Below are positions 33,421-39,276 of a stretch of DNA of 39,276 bases, piece by piece. The notes beneath the pieces were generated by a model that was not told the DNA's origin, did no database searches, and saw nothing but the letters and a program-made list of their open reading frames with translations. The DNA lies in assembly GCA_003137075.1 (NCBI GenBank), contig PLES01000176.1, positions 65,007-104,282 on the forward strand, read 5' to 3'. Position numbers and translations under genes: made by a program. Source of the DNA: Solirubrobacterales bacterium (lineage in GTDB: Bacteria > Actinomycetota > Thermoleophilia > Solirubrobacterales > Solirubrobacteraceae). The number at the start of each line of letters is the position of its first letter. Position 1 is the stretch's first letter.

Positions 33421-33471
33421 CGAACGTTGTTGATGCACCTCCGGAATCCGGACGTGCATCAACAACGTTCG
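33421..33471 (+). terminator. Long inverted repeat after the decarboxylase gene
   Basis: CGAACGTTGTTGATGCAC (33421-33438) and its exact reverse complement (33454-33471) form an 18-bp stem, with an inner CCGG/CCGG stem around AAT. It begins seven bases after the decarboxylase stop, so a terminator is likely, although no T-run follows. Confidence 0.65.
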
Positions 33472-33514
33472 TGGAGTCAGCCAGGAGCCTGGGAGGAGAC
33501 CCGGGGTGGAGACA

Positions 33515-33561
33515 CGCCGGGGCGGATTGGACAACCGGCGGTTGTCCAATCCGCCCCGGCG
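33515..33561. repeat. 47-nt near-perfect palindrome upstream of the EamA gene
   Basis: Two 23-base arms (33515-33537 and 33539-33561) are exact reverse complements with a single central base, G33538. The arms begin CGCCGGGGCGGATTGG. It ends 30 bp before the transporter ATG and 43 bp after the previous hairpin. It may be a terminator, an attenuator, or a dimeric-protein binding site; a one-base loop would force opening of the centre as RNA, or cruciform extrusion as DNA. Confidence 0.7.
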
Positions 33562-33591
33562 GCCCGTCGCCCACCAACTAGGCTCGGGACC

Positions 33592-34560
33592 ATGGAGAAA
33601 TGGCTCGCTAACCCGCGCAACGCACGCATCTGCGCCGGCCTCGGGGCGGCCACCATCGCCTGGTCCAGCATCCTCGTCAAGCTCAGCCACGCCTCGCCTG
33701 AGACGGCAGCGATCTTCCGCTGCGCCTATGCACTACCGCTGCTCGCGCTGCTGGCATTTCTGGAGGACCGCCGCTTAGGTGCGCGCGCCTGGGCCGACCG
33801 GCGCCCGGCGATATACGGCGGCGTTTTCATGGCGGTCGACCTGATCCTCTGGCACCACTCGATCGACGACGTCGGCGCCGGCTTGGCGACCGTGCTCGCC
33901 AACATCCAGGTGGGGCTGGTGCCGCTCGTCGCCTGGGCGGTGCTCTCCGAACATCCAGGTCGCCGGGTTCTGCTGGCGCTGCCGGTGACGCTTGCCGGGG
34001 TGCTGCTGATCTCGGGCGTGGTCGAGAACGGCGCCTACGGCAAAGACCCCGGCGCGGGCGCGCTCTACGGAGTCGGTGCCGGGATCTCGTACGTAGGCGT
34101 GTTGCTGTTGCTGAGGCGTGGCGGAGTCGACCTGCGCCGCCCCGCGGGACCGCTCTTCGACCTGACCCTGACCGCGGCGGTAACAGCCTGCGTGGTAGGC
34201 GCGGTCACCGGCGCGGCGAACTTCGTTCCGGTCTGGCCCGGCGCGGCCTGGCTGATCGTGCTGGCACTGACCTCGCAGGTCGCCGGCTGGCTGCTGATCA
34301 CGATGTCACTACCGCGGCTGCCGGCCGCGATGACATCGCTGCTGCTGATGATCCAGCCGATCGGCTCGCTGATCCTGGGAGCGCTGCTCTTCAGTGAGAA
34401 CCCGAGCGCGCTGCAGCTGCTGGGCGTTGGGCTGGTGATCGGCGCGGTGATCTTCGCGACTCGCGCCTTACCTGGGCCGGCTGCGCCTGACTCTGGGGGA
34501 GAAACCCGGCCGTGCGACGAGGTTCTCCCCCAGAGTCGAGCAAACGCCACAGCCGGCTAG
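33592..34560 (+). CDS. EamA/DMT-superfamily transporter
   Basis: The 322-residue protein has about ten hydrophobic helices in two EamA repeats, each starting with a GLGAATIAWSSILVKLS-like or GALYGVGAGISYVGVLLLL-like helix. The second repeat ends SLILGALLFSENPSALQLLG, as in RhaT/EamA exporters of metabolites and amino acids. Start ATG at 33592; upstream in-frame sequence is the palindrome, not protein. The polar tail after residue 300 is encoded by a hairpin (34489-34537) and ends four bases into the convergent cofE stop. Substrate unknown. Confidence 0.87.
   Translation: MEKWLANPRNARICAGLGAATIAWSSILVKLSHASPETAAIFRCAYALPLLALLAFLEDRRLGARAWADRRPAIYGGVFMAVDLILWHHSIDDVGAGLATVLANIQVGLVPLVAWAVLSEHPGRRVLLALPVTLAGVLLISGVVENGAYGKDPGAGALYGVGAGISYVGVLLLLRRGGVDLRRPAGPLFDLTLTAAVTACVVGAVTGAANFVPVWPGAAWLIVLALTSQVAGWLLITMSLPRLPAAMTSLLLMIQPIGSLILGALLFSENPSALQLLGVGLVIGAVIFATRALPGPAAPDSGGETRPCDEVLPQSRANATAG
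34489..34537. terminator. Bidirectional terminator-like hairpin at eamA/cofE junction
   Basis: GACTCTGGGGGAGAA (34489-34503) and TTCTCCCCCAGAGTC (34523-34537) are perfect 15-bp complements around a 19-nt loop. The structure lies within the last codons of the EamA gene and 20 bases beyond the stop of convergent cofE, so it could terminate both transcripts. Confidence 0.65.
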
Positions 34561-35318
34561 CGAAATAGATCCTGTTCCTGCGCCCTGATCAGCGTCACCG
34601 CGCCGGGACCGTCCTCATCGACCACATGCCGGTCGGCGCCGCGCACCAGGATCACCGGCTGCTGACCGTCTTTGCGCCGCGCGAGGTCGGCGGTCGCCGC
34701 CAGTTCGTCCGCGATCGCGATCACGGTCGCCTGCAGCTCGCGCCCGTGCGCGTCAGTACCGCCGCGCCAATCCTCGACCGCCGCGAGTCCCGCACAGCCG
34801 ATCGCAACATCACATTGACCGACTCGCCAGGCGCGGCCGAACGAGTCGGTGATCACCACGGCCGGTGCGACTCCGCAGAGCTCCAGCAGGCGGGCGCGCA
34901 GGGCCCGCGCCGAGGCGTCGGGATCGAGCGGCAGCATCAGCACCACGTCGTCGCCGGGCACGTTCGAGGCGTCGACCCCAGAATTCGCGCAGATGAACCC
35001 GTGCCGGGTCTCAGTGATCAGTACGCCCGCGACCGCGCGGATCACCGAGCGCGACTCATCAAGGATCACCTGCACCTGCCGCGGGTCCTTGTCGACCTCC
35101 TGGGCGAGCTCAAGCGCCCGCGCACTGGGCTTGACGTCGCCCAGCGCCGCGATCCGGCCCTCGCTCTTGGAGACGACCTTGTGCGCGAACACCAGCACGT
35201 CACCCGCAACCAGCTCTTCGGGCACCGGCCCGCTGGCCAGTGCCCTCACCACCGCCTGCGCCAGGTCGAACCCCGGCGTGACCTCAGGCAGTCCCTCGAG
35301 CGCCAGCGCCGAGATCAT
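34557..35318 (-). CDS. cofE: Coenzyme F420-0:L-glutamate ligase (CofE/FbiB N-domain)
   Basis: CofE adds gamma-linked glutamates to F420-0 with GTP. The 253-residue protein shows VFAHKVVSKSEGRIA (nucleotide/Mg region), RHGFICANSGVDASNVPGDD and VVITDSFGRAWRVGQCDVAIG, all conserved in CofE. Unlike mycobacterial FbiB (about 450 residues) it lacks the C-terminal nitroreductase-like domain that reduces dehydro-F420-0, so that step needs a separate protein or a different route. Its ATG overlaps the cofC stop by four bases. It is the last gene of the cofD-cofC-cofE operon. Confidence 0.93.
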   Translation of the reverse strand: MISALALEGLPEVTPGFDLAQAVVRALASGPVPEELVAGDVLVFAHKVVSKSEGRIAALGDVKPSARALELAQEVDKDPRQVQVILDESRSVIRAVAGVLITETRHGFICANSGVDASNVPGDDVVLMLPLDPDASARALRARLLELCGVAPAVVITDSFGRAWRVGQCDVAIGCAGLAAVEDWRGGTDAHGRELQATVIAIADELAATADLARRKDGQQPVILVRGADRHVVDEDGPGAVTLIRAQEQDLFR

Positions 35319-35977
35319 ATAGCCGCGCTGCGGGCCAGCTGGTTCAGCAGACCGCGCGTGTTCGCTGCGCCTCCACGCGTCGAAGCGAGCGTCGTCTGCA
35401 GCAGCGCAAAGTCCTCGCCGGTGTCGATATCGAGCGCCAGCGAGGGAACCTCGACCACCTCGGCCGTCGAACCCTGCGCCTGCGCGAGTTCGAAGTGGCG
35501 CTGGCGGCTGCCCTCGCCGAAAGACGGCGTCAGTGCGTCCGGGGGTGAGAGCAGCAGCGCGTTGGTGCCCGCGCCGTGCCGGTCCGGGATGATCATCGCC
35601 GTGGGGCCTGAGACCGGCAGCGCCAGCAGGGTGTCGATCTCAGTCGGATCGAGCAGCGGGCAGTCACCCGGGATCAGCAGCACCCGCGTGGCGCCCTGGG
35701 CGACCGCCCGTGAGATCCCCAGCATCGTCGCTTCGCTGTGACTCGAAGCCGTGTCGTCGACGACGGCGGCGCCGTAGCCTCCGGCGATCCTCGCCGCCGC
35801 GCGGTCTGACGTGACGACGATCACGCCGTCCAGCTCTTTGGCGCGGCGCGTGGCGACCAGGACGTCCGTGAACATCGCCTCGGCTATCGCGCGGCGGTGA
35901 CCGAAGTCGACAGCCTCGGCAAGTCGTGACTTGGCCTTGTCGAACTGCTTCATCGGCAGGATCGCGATCGTGCTCAT
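35315..35977 (-). CDS. cofC: Phospholactate/PEP guanylyltransferase CofC (FbiD)
   Basis: CofC/FbiD activates 2-phospholactate or phosphoenolpyruvate with GTP to give the precursor attached to FO. Residues 5-20 (ILPMKQFDKAKSRLAE) form the nucleotide-binding start of the family; LIPGDCPLLDPTEI contains the metal-binding Asp; NALLLSPPDALTPSFGEGSR and DIDTGED are also characteristic. The length of 220 residues is usual. It overlaps both cofD and cofE by four bases (ATGA), so the three genes are one translationally coupled unit. Actinobacterial enzymes mostly use PEP, so the product here may be dehydro-F420-0, but this is by family only. Confidence 0.93.
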   Translation of the reverse strand: MSTIAILPMKQFDKAKSRLAEAVDFGHRRAIAEAMFTDVLVATRRAKELDGVIVVTSDRAAARIAGGYGAAVVDDTASSHSEATMLGISRAVAQGATRVLLIPGDCPLLDPTEIDTLLALPVSGPTAMIIPDRHGAGTNALLLSPPDALTPSFGEGSRQRHFELAQAQGSTAEVVEVPSLALDIDTGEDFALLQTTLASTRGGAANTRGLLNQLARSAAI

Positions 35978-36951
35978 CTGCGCGGAACGCTACTTGAGGA
36001 CGCTGCCGGGGCGAGTTTGGTCGCGAAGTCGAGCGTTGTCGCGGCCAGCTCCCGGCGAGCTTGCGGCGTGTCCATCAGCGTCGGCGAGACCAAAACCACG
36101 GGTCCGGCGGTAGTACCAAGGGCGTCGTCGAGTGCTGCCGGCTCGTCGCAGATCAGCCCATCCGGGAGTCCGGTGTAGAGCTCGGCCAAGCCCGCGGCCG
36201 AGACAGGCACGCCAGCCCACGTCATGCATGCGGCGGTAGGGCCCTTGAGCACGGTGCCGCCGACGAGCGGGCTCACCGCCACCACCGGCGCGGGGCTGTT
36301 CACGATCGCGTCCCGCAGCCCGGGAACCGCGAGGATCGGGCCGATCGAGAGGATCGGGTTCGATGGGCCGATCACGATCGTGGCGGCGCCGGCAAGCGCC
36401 GCCAACACCTCGGGTGTAGGAGTCGCCGCGTCGGCGCCCCGGAACTGGATGTCCTCGATCGCGCCCTGGCCGCGGGCCTGGATCAGGAACTCCTGCAGTG
36501 TCCACCAGCGGCCATCGGCGAGCACGCGCGTGCGGACCGGCTGGTCGCTCATCGGCAGGACCTTCGCGCCTACGCCGAGGCTGGTGTTGATCGCCGCGTG
36601 TGCGAGCGTCAGGCGCTCGCCGTGAGCGAGGCCGGCGGCGCGCTGCACGCCGATCGCCAGGTCGCGATCGCCGAGGTTGAACCAGATCTCCTGACCGAGT
36701 TCGCGCAGGCCTTCCATCACGTTGAAGGTGTCGCCATCGAGGCCCCAGCCGCGGGCGTCGATCCGGTCGGCGAGCCAGAAGCTGATCAGGTCAGGGTCGG
36801 GGGAGACGTGAGCGCCGTAAAGCTCGACGTCATCACCGGTGTTCGCGATCACCGTCAGGCGCTCCGGGCCGACGACGTCCAGCATCCCGCGTGCGAGCTT
36901 CGCTCCGCCGGTGCCACCCGCCAACACAACCACTGGCCCACTCGTAGACAA
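35974..36951 (-). CDS. cofD: 2-phospho-L-lactate/PEP transferase CofD (FbiA)
   Basis: CofD (FbiA) couples the activated phospholactyl or PEP moiety to FO, forming F420-0 or its dehydro form. Motifs are LAGGTGGAKLARGM at the N-terminus, IANTGDDVELYGAHVSPDPD and GPSNPILSIGPIL. The open frame extends to an ATG at 37008, but that codon overlaps the divergent inositol-phosphatase ATG and adds about 20 residues foreign to the family. A TTG at 36951 or GTG at 36933 is more likely; I use 36951. First gene of the cofD-cofC-cofE operon. Confidence 0.92.
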   Translation of the reverse strand: MSTSGPVVVLAGGTGGAKLARGMLDVVGPERLTVIANTGDDVELYGAHVSPDPDLISFWLADRIDARGWGLDGDTFNVMEGLRELGQEIWFNLGDRDLAIGVQRAAGLAHGERLTLAHAAINTSLGVGAKVLPMSDQPVRTRVLADGRWWTLQEFLIQARGQGAIEDIQFRGADAATPTPEVLAALAGAATIVIGPSNPILSIGPILAVPGLRDAIVNSPAPVVAVSPLVGGTVLKGPTAACMTWAGVPVSAAGLAELYTGLPDGLICDEPAALDDALGTTAGPVVLVSPTLMDTPQARRELAATTLDFATKLAPAASSSSVPRR

Positions 36952-37006
36952 GGTGCGAGAGTCTAAGAGACAGGCTCTGAGATGACAGTCCCCTAAGGTT
37001 CTTGTC

Positions 37007-37855
37007 ATGGCCGACCTAGCGAGTAGTGACCCGATCCCTGACGCCGCGTTTGAGGATCAGTTGCTCGATGTCGCGGAGCGAGCCGCGCGAGCCGCGGGCG
37101 CGGAGTTGATCTCGCGCTGGGGCGGGCCGCTCAAGGTGCAGACCAAGAGCACCGACACGGACCCCGTATCCGAGGCTGATCTTGCGGCCGAACGCGCGAT
37201 CCGCGAGATCCTTGCGAGCGAGCGTCCCGACGACGCGATCCTTGGTGAGGAGGGAGGGGAGACCGGCGCCGGCAGCGAGCTCAGGTGGGTCGTTGACCCG
37301 CTCGACGGAACCGTCAACTACCTCTACGGTCTGCCTACGTTCGTCGTCAGCGTCGCCTGTGAGGACGAGCGCGGCGGTTTGGCGGCCGTCGTCTACGACC
37401 CGGTCCGCGATCTGCCGTACCGCGCGACCCGCTCTGGTCGGCCGCGCTGCGGCGGCGAGACGATTGTCTGCTCCGACGTCGGTGAACTGAGCCAGGCGCT
37501 GGTCGCGACCGGCTTCGCCTACGACCCAGGTGTGCGGGCCGTACAGGGCGGAACCGTGGCGCGGCTGCTGCCGCTGGTGCGGGATGTGCGCCGGGCCGGC
37601 GCCGCGGCGCTGGATATGTGCTGGTGCGCGTCGGGCCGGGTCGACGCTTACTACGAGCGCGGCGTCAAGCCGTGGGACATAGCCGCCGGGACGCTGATCT
37701 GCGAACGCGCCGGCTTGGTCGTGCGGCGGTTGGAAACCGTGCCGGCCCAACCTGGGCAGGCAGAGCTACCGAGTGGAATCGTCGTCGCGCCGCCGGGGCT
37801 GATCGACGAGCTCTACGAACTGGTCAAGCTGACCAGCCGGGGCCGCCGCCCCTAA
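37007..37855 (+). CDS. Inositol monophosphatase family phosphatase
   Basis: A Mg-dependent, Li-sensitive-type phosphatase. Metal-binding motifs are GEEGGE (about residue 79), DPLDGTVNY (about 97-105) and KPWDIAAGTLICERAG near residue 220. The length of 282 residues fits SuhB/inositol-1-phosphatase proteins, but related members act on histidinol phosphate, NADP or fructose bisphosphate, so the substrate is open. TAAGGT lies eight bases before the ATG. It is divergent from cofD and followed 16 bases after its stop by tRNA-Leu. Confidence 0.9.
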   Translation: MADLASSDPIPDAAFEDQLLDVAERAARAAGAELISRWGGPLKVQTKSTDTDPVSEADLAAERAIREILASERPDDAILGEEGGETGAGSELRWVVDPLDGTVNYLYGLPTFVVSVACEDERGGLAAVVYDPVRDLPYRATRSGRPRCGGETIVCSDVGELSQALVATGFAYDPGVRAVQGGTVARLLPLVRDVRRAGAAALDMCWCASGRVDAYYERGVKPWDIAAGTLICERAGLVVRRLETVPAQPGQAELPSGIVVAPPGLIDELYELVKLTSRGRRP

Positions 37856-37871
37856 ACTCGTCGCCAACCAC

Positions 37872-37954
37872 GCCGCGGTGGTGGAACGGTAGACACGGCG
37901 GACTCAAAATCCGCTGCCTGAAAGGGTGTGGGGGTTCGAATCCCCCCCGCGGTA
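37872..37954 (+). tRNA. tRNA-Leu (anticodon CAA)
   Basis: The 83-nt gene folds as a class II tRNA: acceptor GCCGCGG with CCGCGGT (one G-U), anticodon stem GCGGA/TCCGC around loop CTCAAAA (anticodon CAA, reads UUG), a long variable arm about CCTGAAAGG, and T-arm GGGGGTTCGAATCCCCC. CCA is not encoded. Such 3' ends are common integration sites, and the sequence beyond is gene-poor. Confidence 0.96.
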
Positions 37955-38625
37955 TTTGAGAAATCCCTGGTAAAAGGCAGGTTTCTGACATGCCCGCGCT
38001 CGTCACCACCTGGCCCTACGGGCGGGGACACGTTGGGAACACGTTCTGCTAGTTCACGCAACAGGCTTGCCGACGCGCGCCCGTGAGGGTGCGGGATCTG
38101 CTGGGATCGCCCCCGCTGCAACCTCATCGTCACCGCTTCGGAGGGCCCTCCAACGTAGTGCGGAGCCGTTCTAGGCTGCGCAGGCGCTCTCGCCTCCTTC
38201 TGAAATTAGACCTCGGTAGGCGTGAAGCGTCAGCGGCGGGAGGCTTCTGGTTTTGTTGCGGTGCCGCGCGTACATCCGGCGCCGGGTCCGGACGCCGACG
38301 CTAAACGTGCACAACTCCTACCGCAACCACTCGCGGGAGCGGGGTGTCGCGTTTGGGTCGCTCAGGCCGGCACAACTGCGACTCACCGACTCAGAGCAAC
38401 ACACAGGTGCTGGTCAGTCCACAGATAACCTCATCCGGCCATGGTCGAAGGGGTCGTTAAGAGCTGGGACGACGGTGCGGGATGGGGCGTCCCCACGTCT
38501 CCGGAGGTCTCTGGAGGACGCTTCGCGCAGTTGCCGGCGTTGAGGTGCCAAAGCGGCGAGGGTCACGAGATGCCAGCGTCCAGCCGAACGAGTCGGGATT
38601 GGTAGTTCGCGACCGGTCGCTGATC
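37955..38625. other. Gene-poor region downstream of tRNA-Leu
   Basis: I see no convincing gene. Short open frames are Arg/Ser/Pro-rich, unlike the neighbouring proteins. An imperfect hairpin AGAAATCCCTG ... CAGGTTTCT (37961-37985) may end the tRNA transcript. Composition and the broken toxin gene further right suggest remains of an inserted element, but no integrase motif was found. Confidence 0.5.
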
Positions 38626-38937
38626 TCAGCGATATAGACATCCGGAGCGGCGCCGCGATGGGCCGCGGTGAAGCGAGCGCCAAGGCAGAGGTCGCCGATC
38701 ATGGGCTCCATACCGCGGTCCGACACCGCGTGGCTGGGGTGGGGCGCGGTGAGGGCTCGGCTGAGGACGTCTGGCGCGGTGGGTACGGCTGTGCCACAGC
38801 AGCGCGATCACCGCGAGTAGGTAGTAGGCAATGCCTGGCACACTGCGTAGCGAAAGTACGACTGCCAGGCTGACCAGCGCGATCGACACGATCCCGCTTA
38901 TACGCGTGTTCTGTGGCGCTTGTGAAAGGTGGCGCAT
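38626..38937 (-). CDS. Small membrane protein, possibly frame-disrupted
   Basis: From the ATG at 38937, preceded by AGGAG seven bases upstream, the first 50 residues are convincing: two hydrophobic helices (SGIVSIALVSLAVVLSL and GIAYYLLAVIALLW) separated by a short turn, then HSRTHRAR. The remaining 50 or so residues are Arg/Pro-rich and look like read-through of the wrong frame. In another frame from 38726 to 38457 a protein-like stretch appears (MIGDLCLGARFTAAHRGAAP). A frameshift near 38730-38790 joining the two is possible. No family is recognised. Treat as tentative. Confidence 0.45.
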   Translation of the reverse strand: MRHLSQAPQNTRISGIVSIALVSLAVVLSLRSVPGIAYYLLAVIALLWHSRTHRARRPQPSPHRAPPQPRGVGPRYGAHDRRPLPWRSLHRGPSRRRSGCLYR

Positions 38938-39105
38938 GACCCGGCTCCTGACGCGTTTGGAGTGGCGCTGACCCTTTGGGTCGTTGCGCGTAAGCCGGCC
39001 GCGTCGTAAAGCCGGGAGAGCAGGGTCGCCGAAGCTTTGAGCGAACCTGACACAAAGGCTACACCGAGTGGCGGCCGTGTAAAAAATGGGAGCCGACCGT
39101 GAGCG

Positions 39106-39276
39106 TCAGAGGTTTCTATCGACGCTGTTCCGGTGGGCTACCCGTAGTGCGAGGACCACGAGCTCAGCGTCCTTGACCGTGCACACGAGCTGTAGTAGCA
39201 CACGCGGACACGCCATAGGCCGGGATGGTCGGCGCGCTGCCGGGCCCCGGGCAGCCGTGGTTACTCGGGCAGTGCG
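39106..39276 (-). pseudogene. Broken RelE/ParE-type toxin relic, partial
   Basis: On the minus strand the frame ending at the TGA 39108-39106 reads LVCTVKDAELVVLALRVAHR, then NSVDRN. This matches the C-terminal strand and VxHRxxVYR-like end of RelE/ParE mRNA-interferase or gyrase-type toxins. The preceding conserved segment DHPGLWRVRV lies in a different frame, so one base seems lost around 39195-39199. A further in-frame TAA occurs at 39263-39261 (ALPE*PRLPG). The N-terminal part lies beyond the window. With a frameshift and a stop it should be non-functional. Any antitoxin gene would be further right. Confidence 0.72.

Noticed and set aside
33427-33591. Upstream in-frame extension of the EamA protein
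   Set aside because: It would translate the inverted repeats; the hydrophobic family start is at ATG 33592.
37852-38133. Minus-strand open frame containing GGIRTPTPFQAADFESAV
   Set aside because: It is the antisense of tRNA-Leu; this peptide is a well-known spurious translation.
1-39276. CRISPR arrays, insertion sequences, rRNA operons
   Set aside because: No regularly spaced repeats, transposase motifs or rRNA-like sequence were seen on either strand.

Overview
The window is high-GC DNA with compact, mostly chromosomal housekeeping gene order. It looks like an actinobacterium. A complete set of F420 genes (a fused FbiC plus CofD, CofC and CofE), an InhA-type enoyl reductase, a DipZ-like protein and a B12-riboswitch-controlled class I ribonucleotide reductase all fit. 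Secreted proteins with Ala/Ser/Cys-rich beta segments and a Lys-rich tail make me favour Thermoleophilia (Solirubrobacterales-like), but this lineage call is inference.

Layout. 1-5.3 kb: 3' part of GTP-type PEP carboxykinase, a membrane protein, a zinc-ribbon protein, mobA, a dipZ-like thiol-disulfide protein and a divergent XRE regulator. 5.3-7.2 kb: a small ORF, a GNAT acetyltransferase with a likely 3' frameshift, and moaA. 7.2-8.65 kb: a gene desert with nested inverted repeats. 8.65-13.6 kb: a DivIVA-like protein and an MBL-fold hydrolase, clpS convergent with a fatty acid desaturase, then a PucR regulator coupled to an MFS transporter. 13.6-19.2 kb: small conserved proteins, a lipoprotein, a ygfZ homologue, and an orphan THI5-type binding lipoprotein coupled to a secreted 610-residue protein. 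19.2-22.9 kb: fbiC and a lipase-like hydrolase with N-terminal heptad repeats. 23.0-26.9 kb: a tight fatty acid synthesis operon, fabD-fabG-acpP-fabF-fabI. 26.9-32.0 kb (minus strand): cobalamin riboswitch, nrdB, nrdA and a hotdog thioesterase. 32.0-34.6 kb: a PLP decarboxylase and an EamA transporter, with very long perfect inverted repeats around them. 34.6-37.9 kb: the cofD-cofC-cofE operon, a divergent inositol-monophosphatase family gene and tRNA-Leu(CAA). 38-39.3 kb: a gene-poor tail with a broken RelE/ParE-type toxin relic.

The most interesting locus is the ribonucleotide reductase operon. The small subunit keeps the metal ligands with class Ic spacing but has Leu where the radical Tyr normally sits. 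The operon is preceded by a convincing cobalamin riboswitch whose expression platform can pair perfectly with the nrdB Shine-Dalgarno. This predicts that the cell shuts down a tyrosyl-radical-free class I enzyme when B12 is available for a B12-dependent reductase encoded elsewhere. Other second-look items are the 47-nt near-perfect palindrome before the EamA gene, the hairpin that holds the start codon of the gene after pckG, and two mutually exclusive hairpins in the 7.2-8.65 kb desert.
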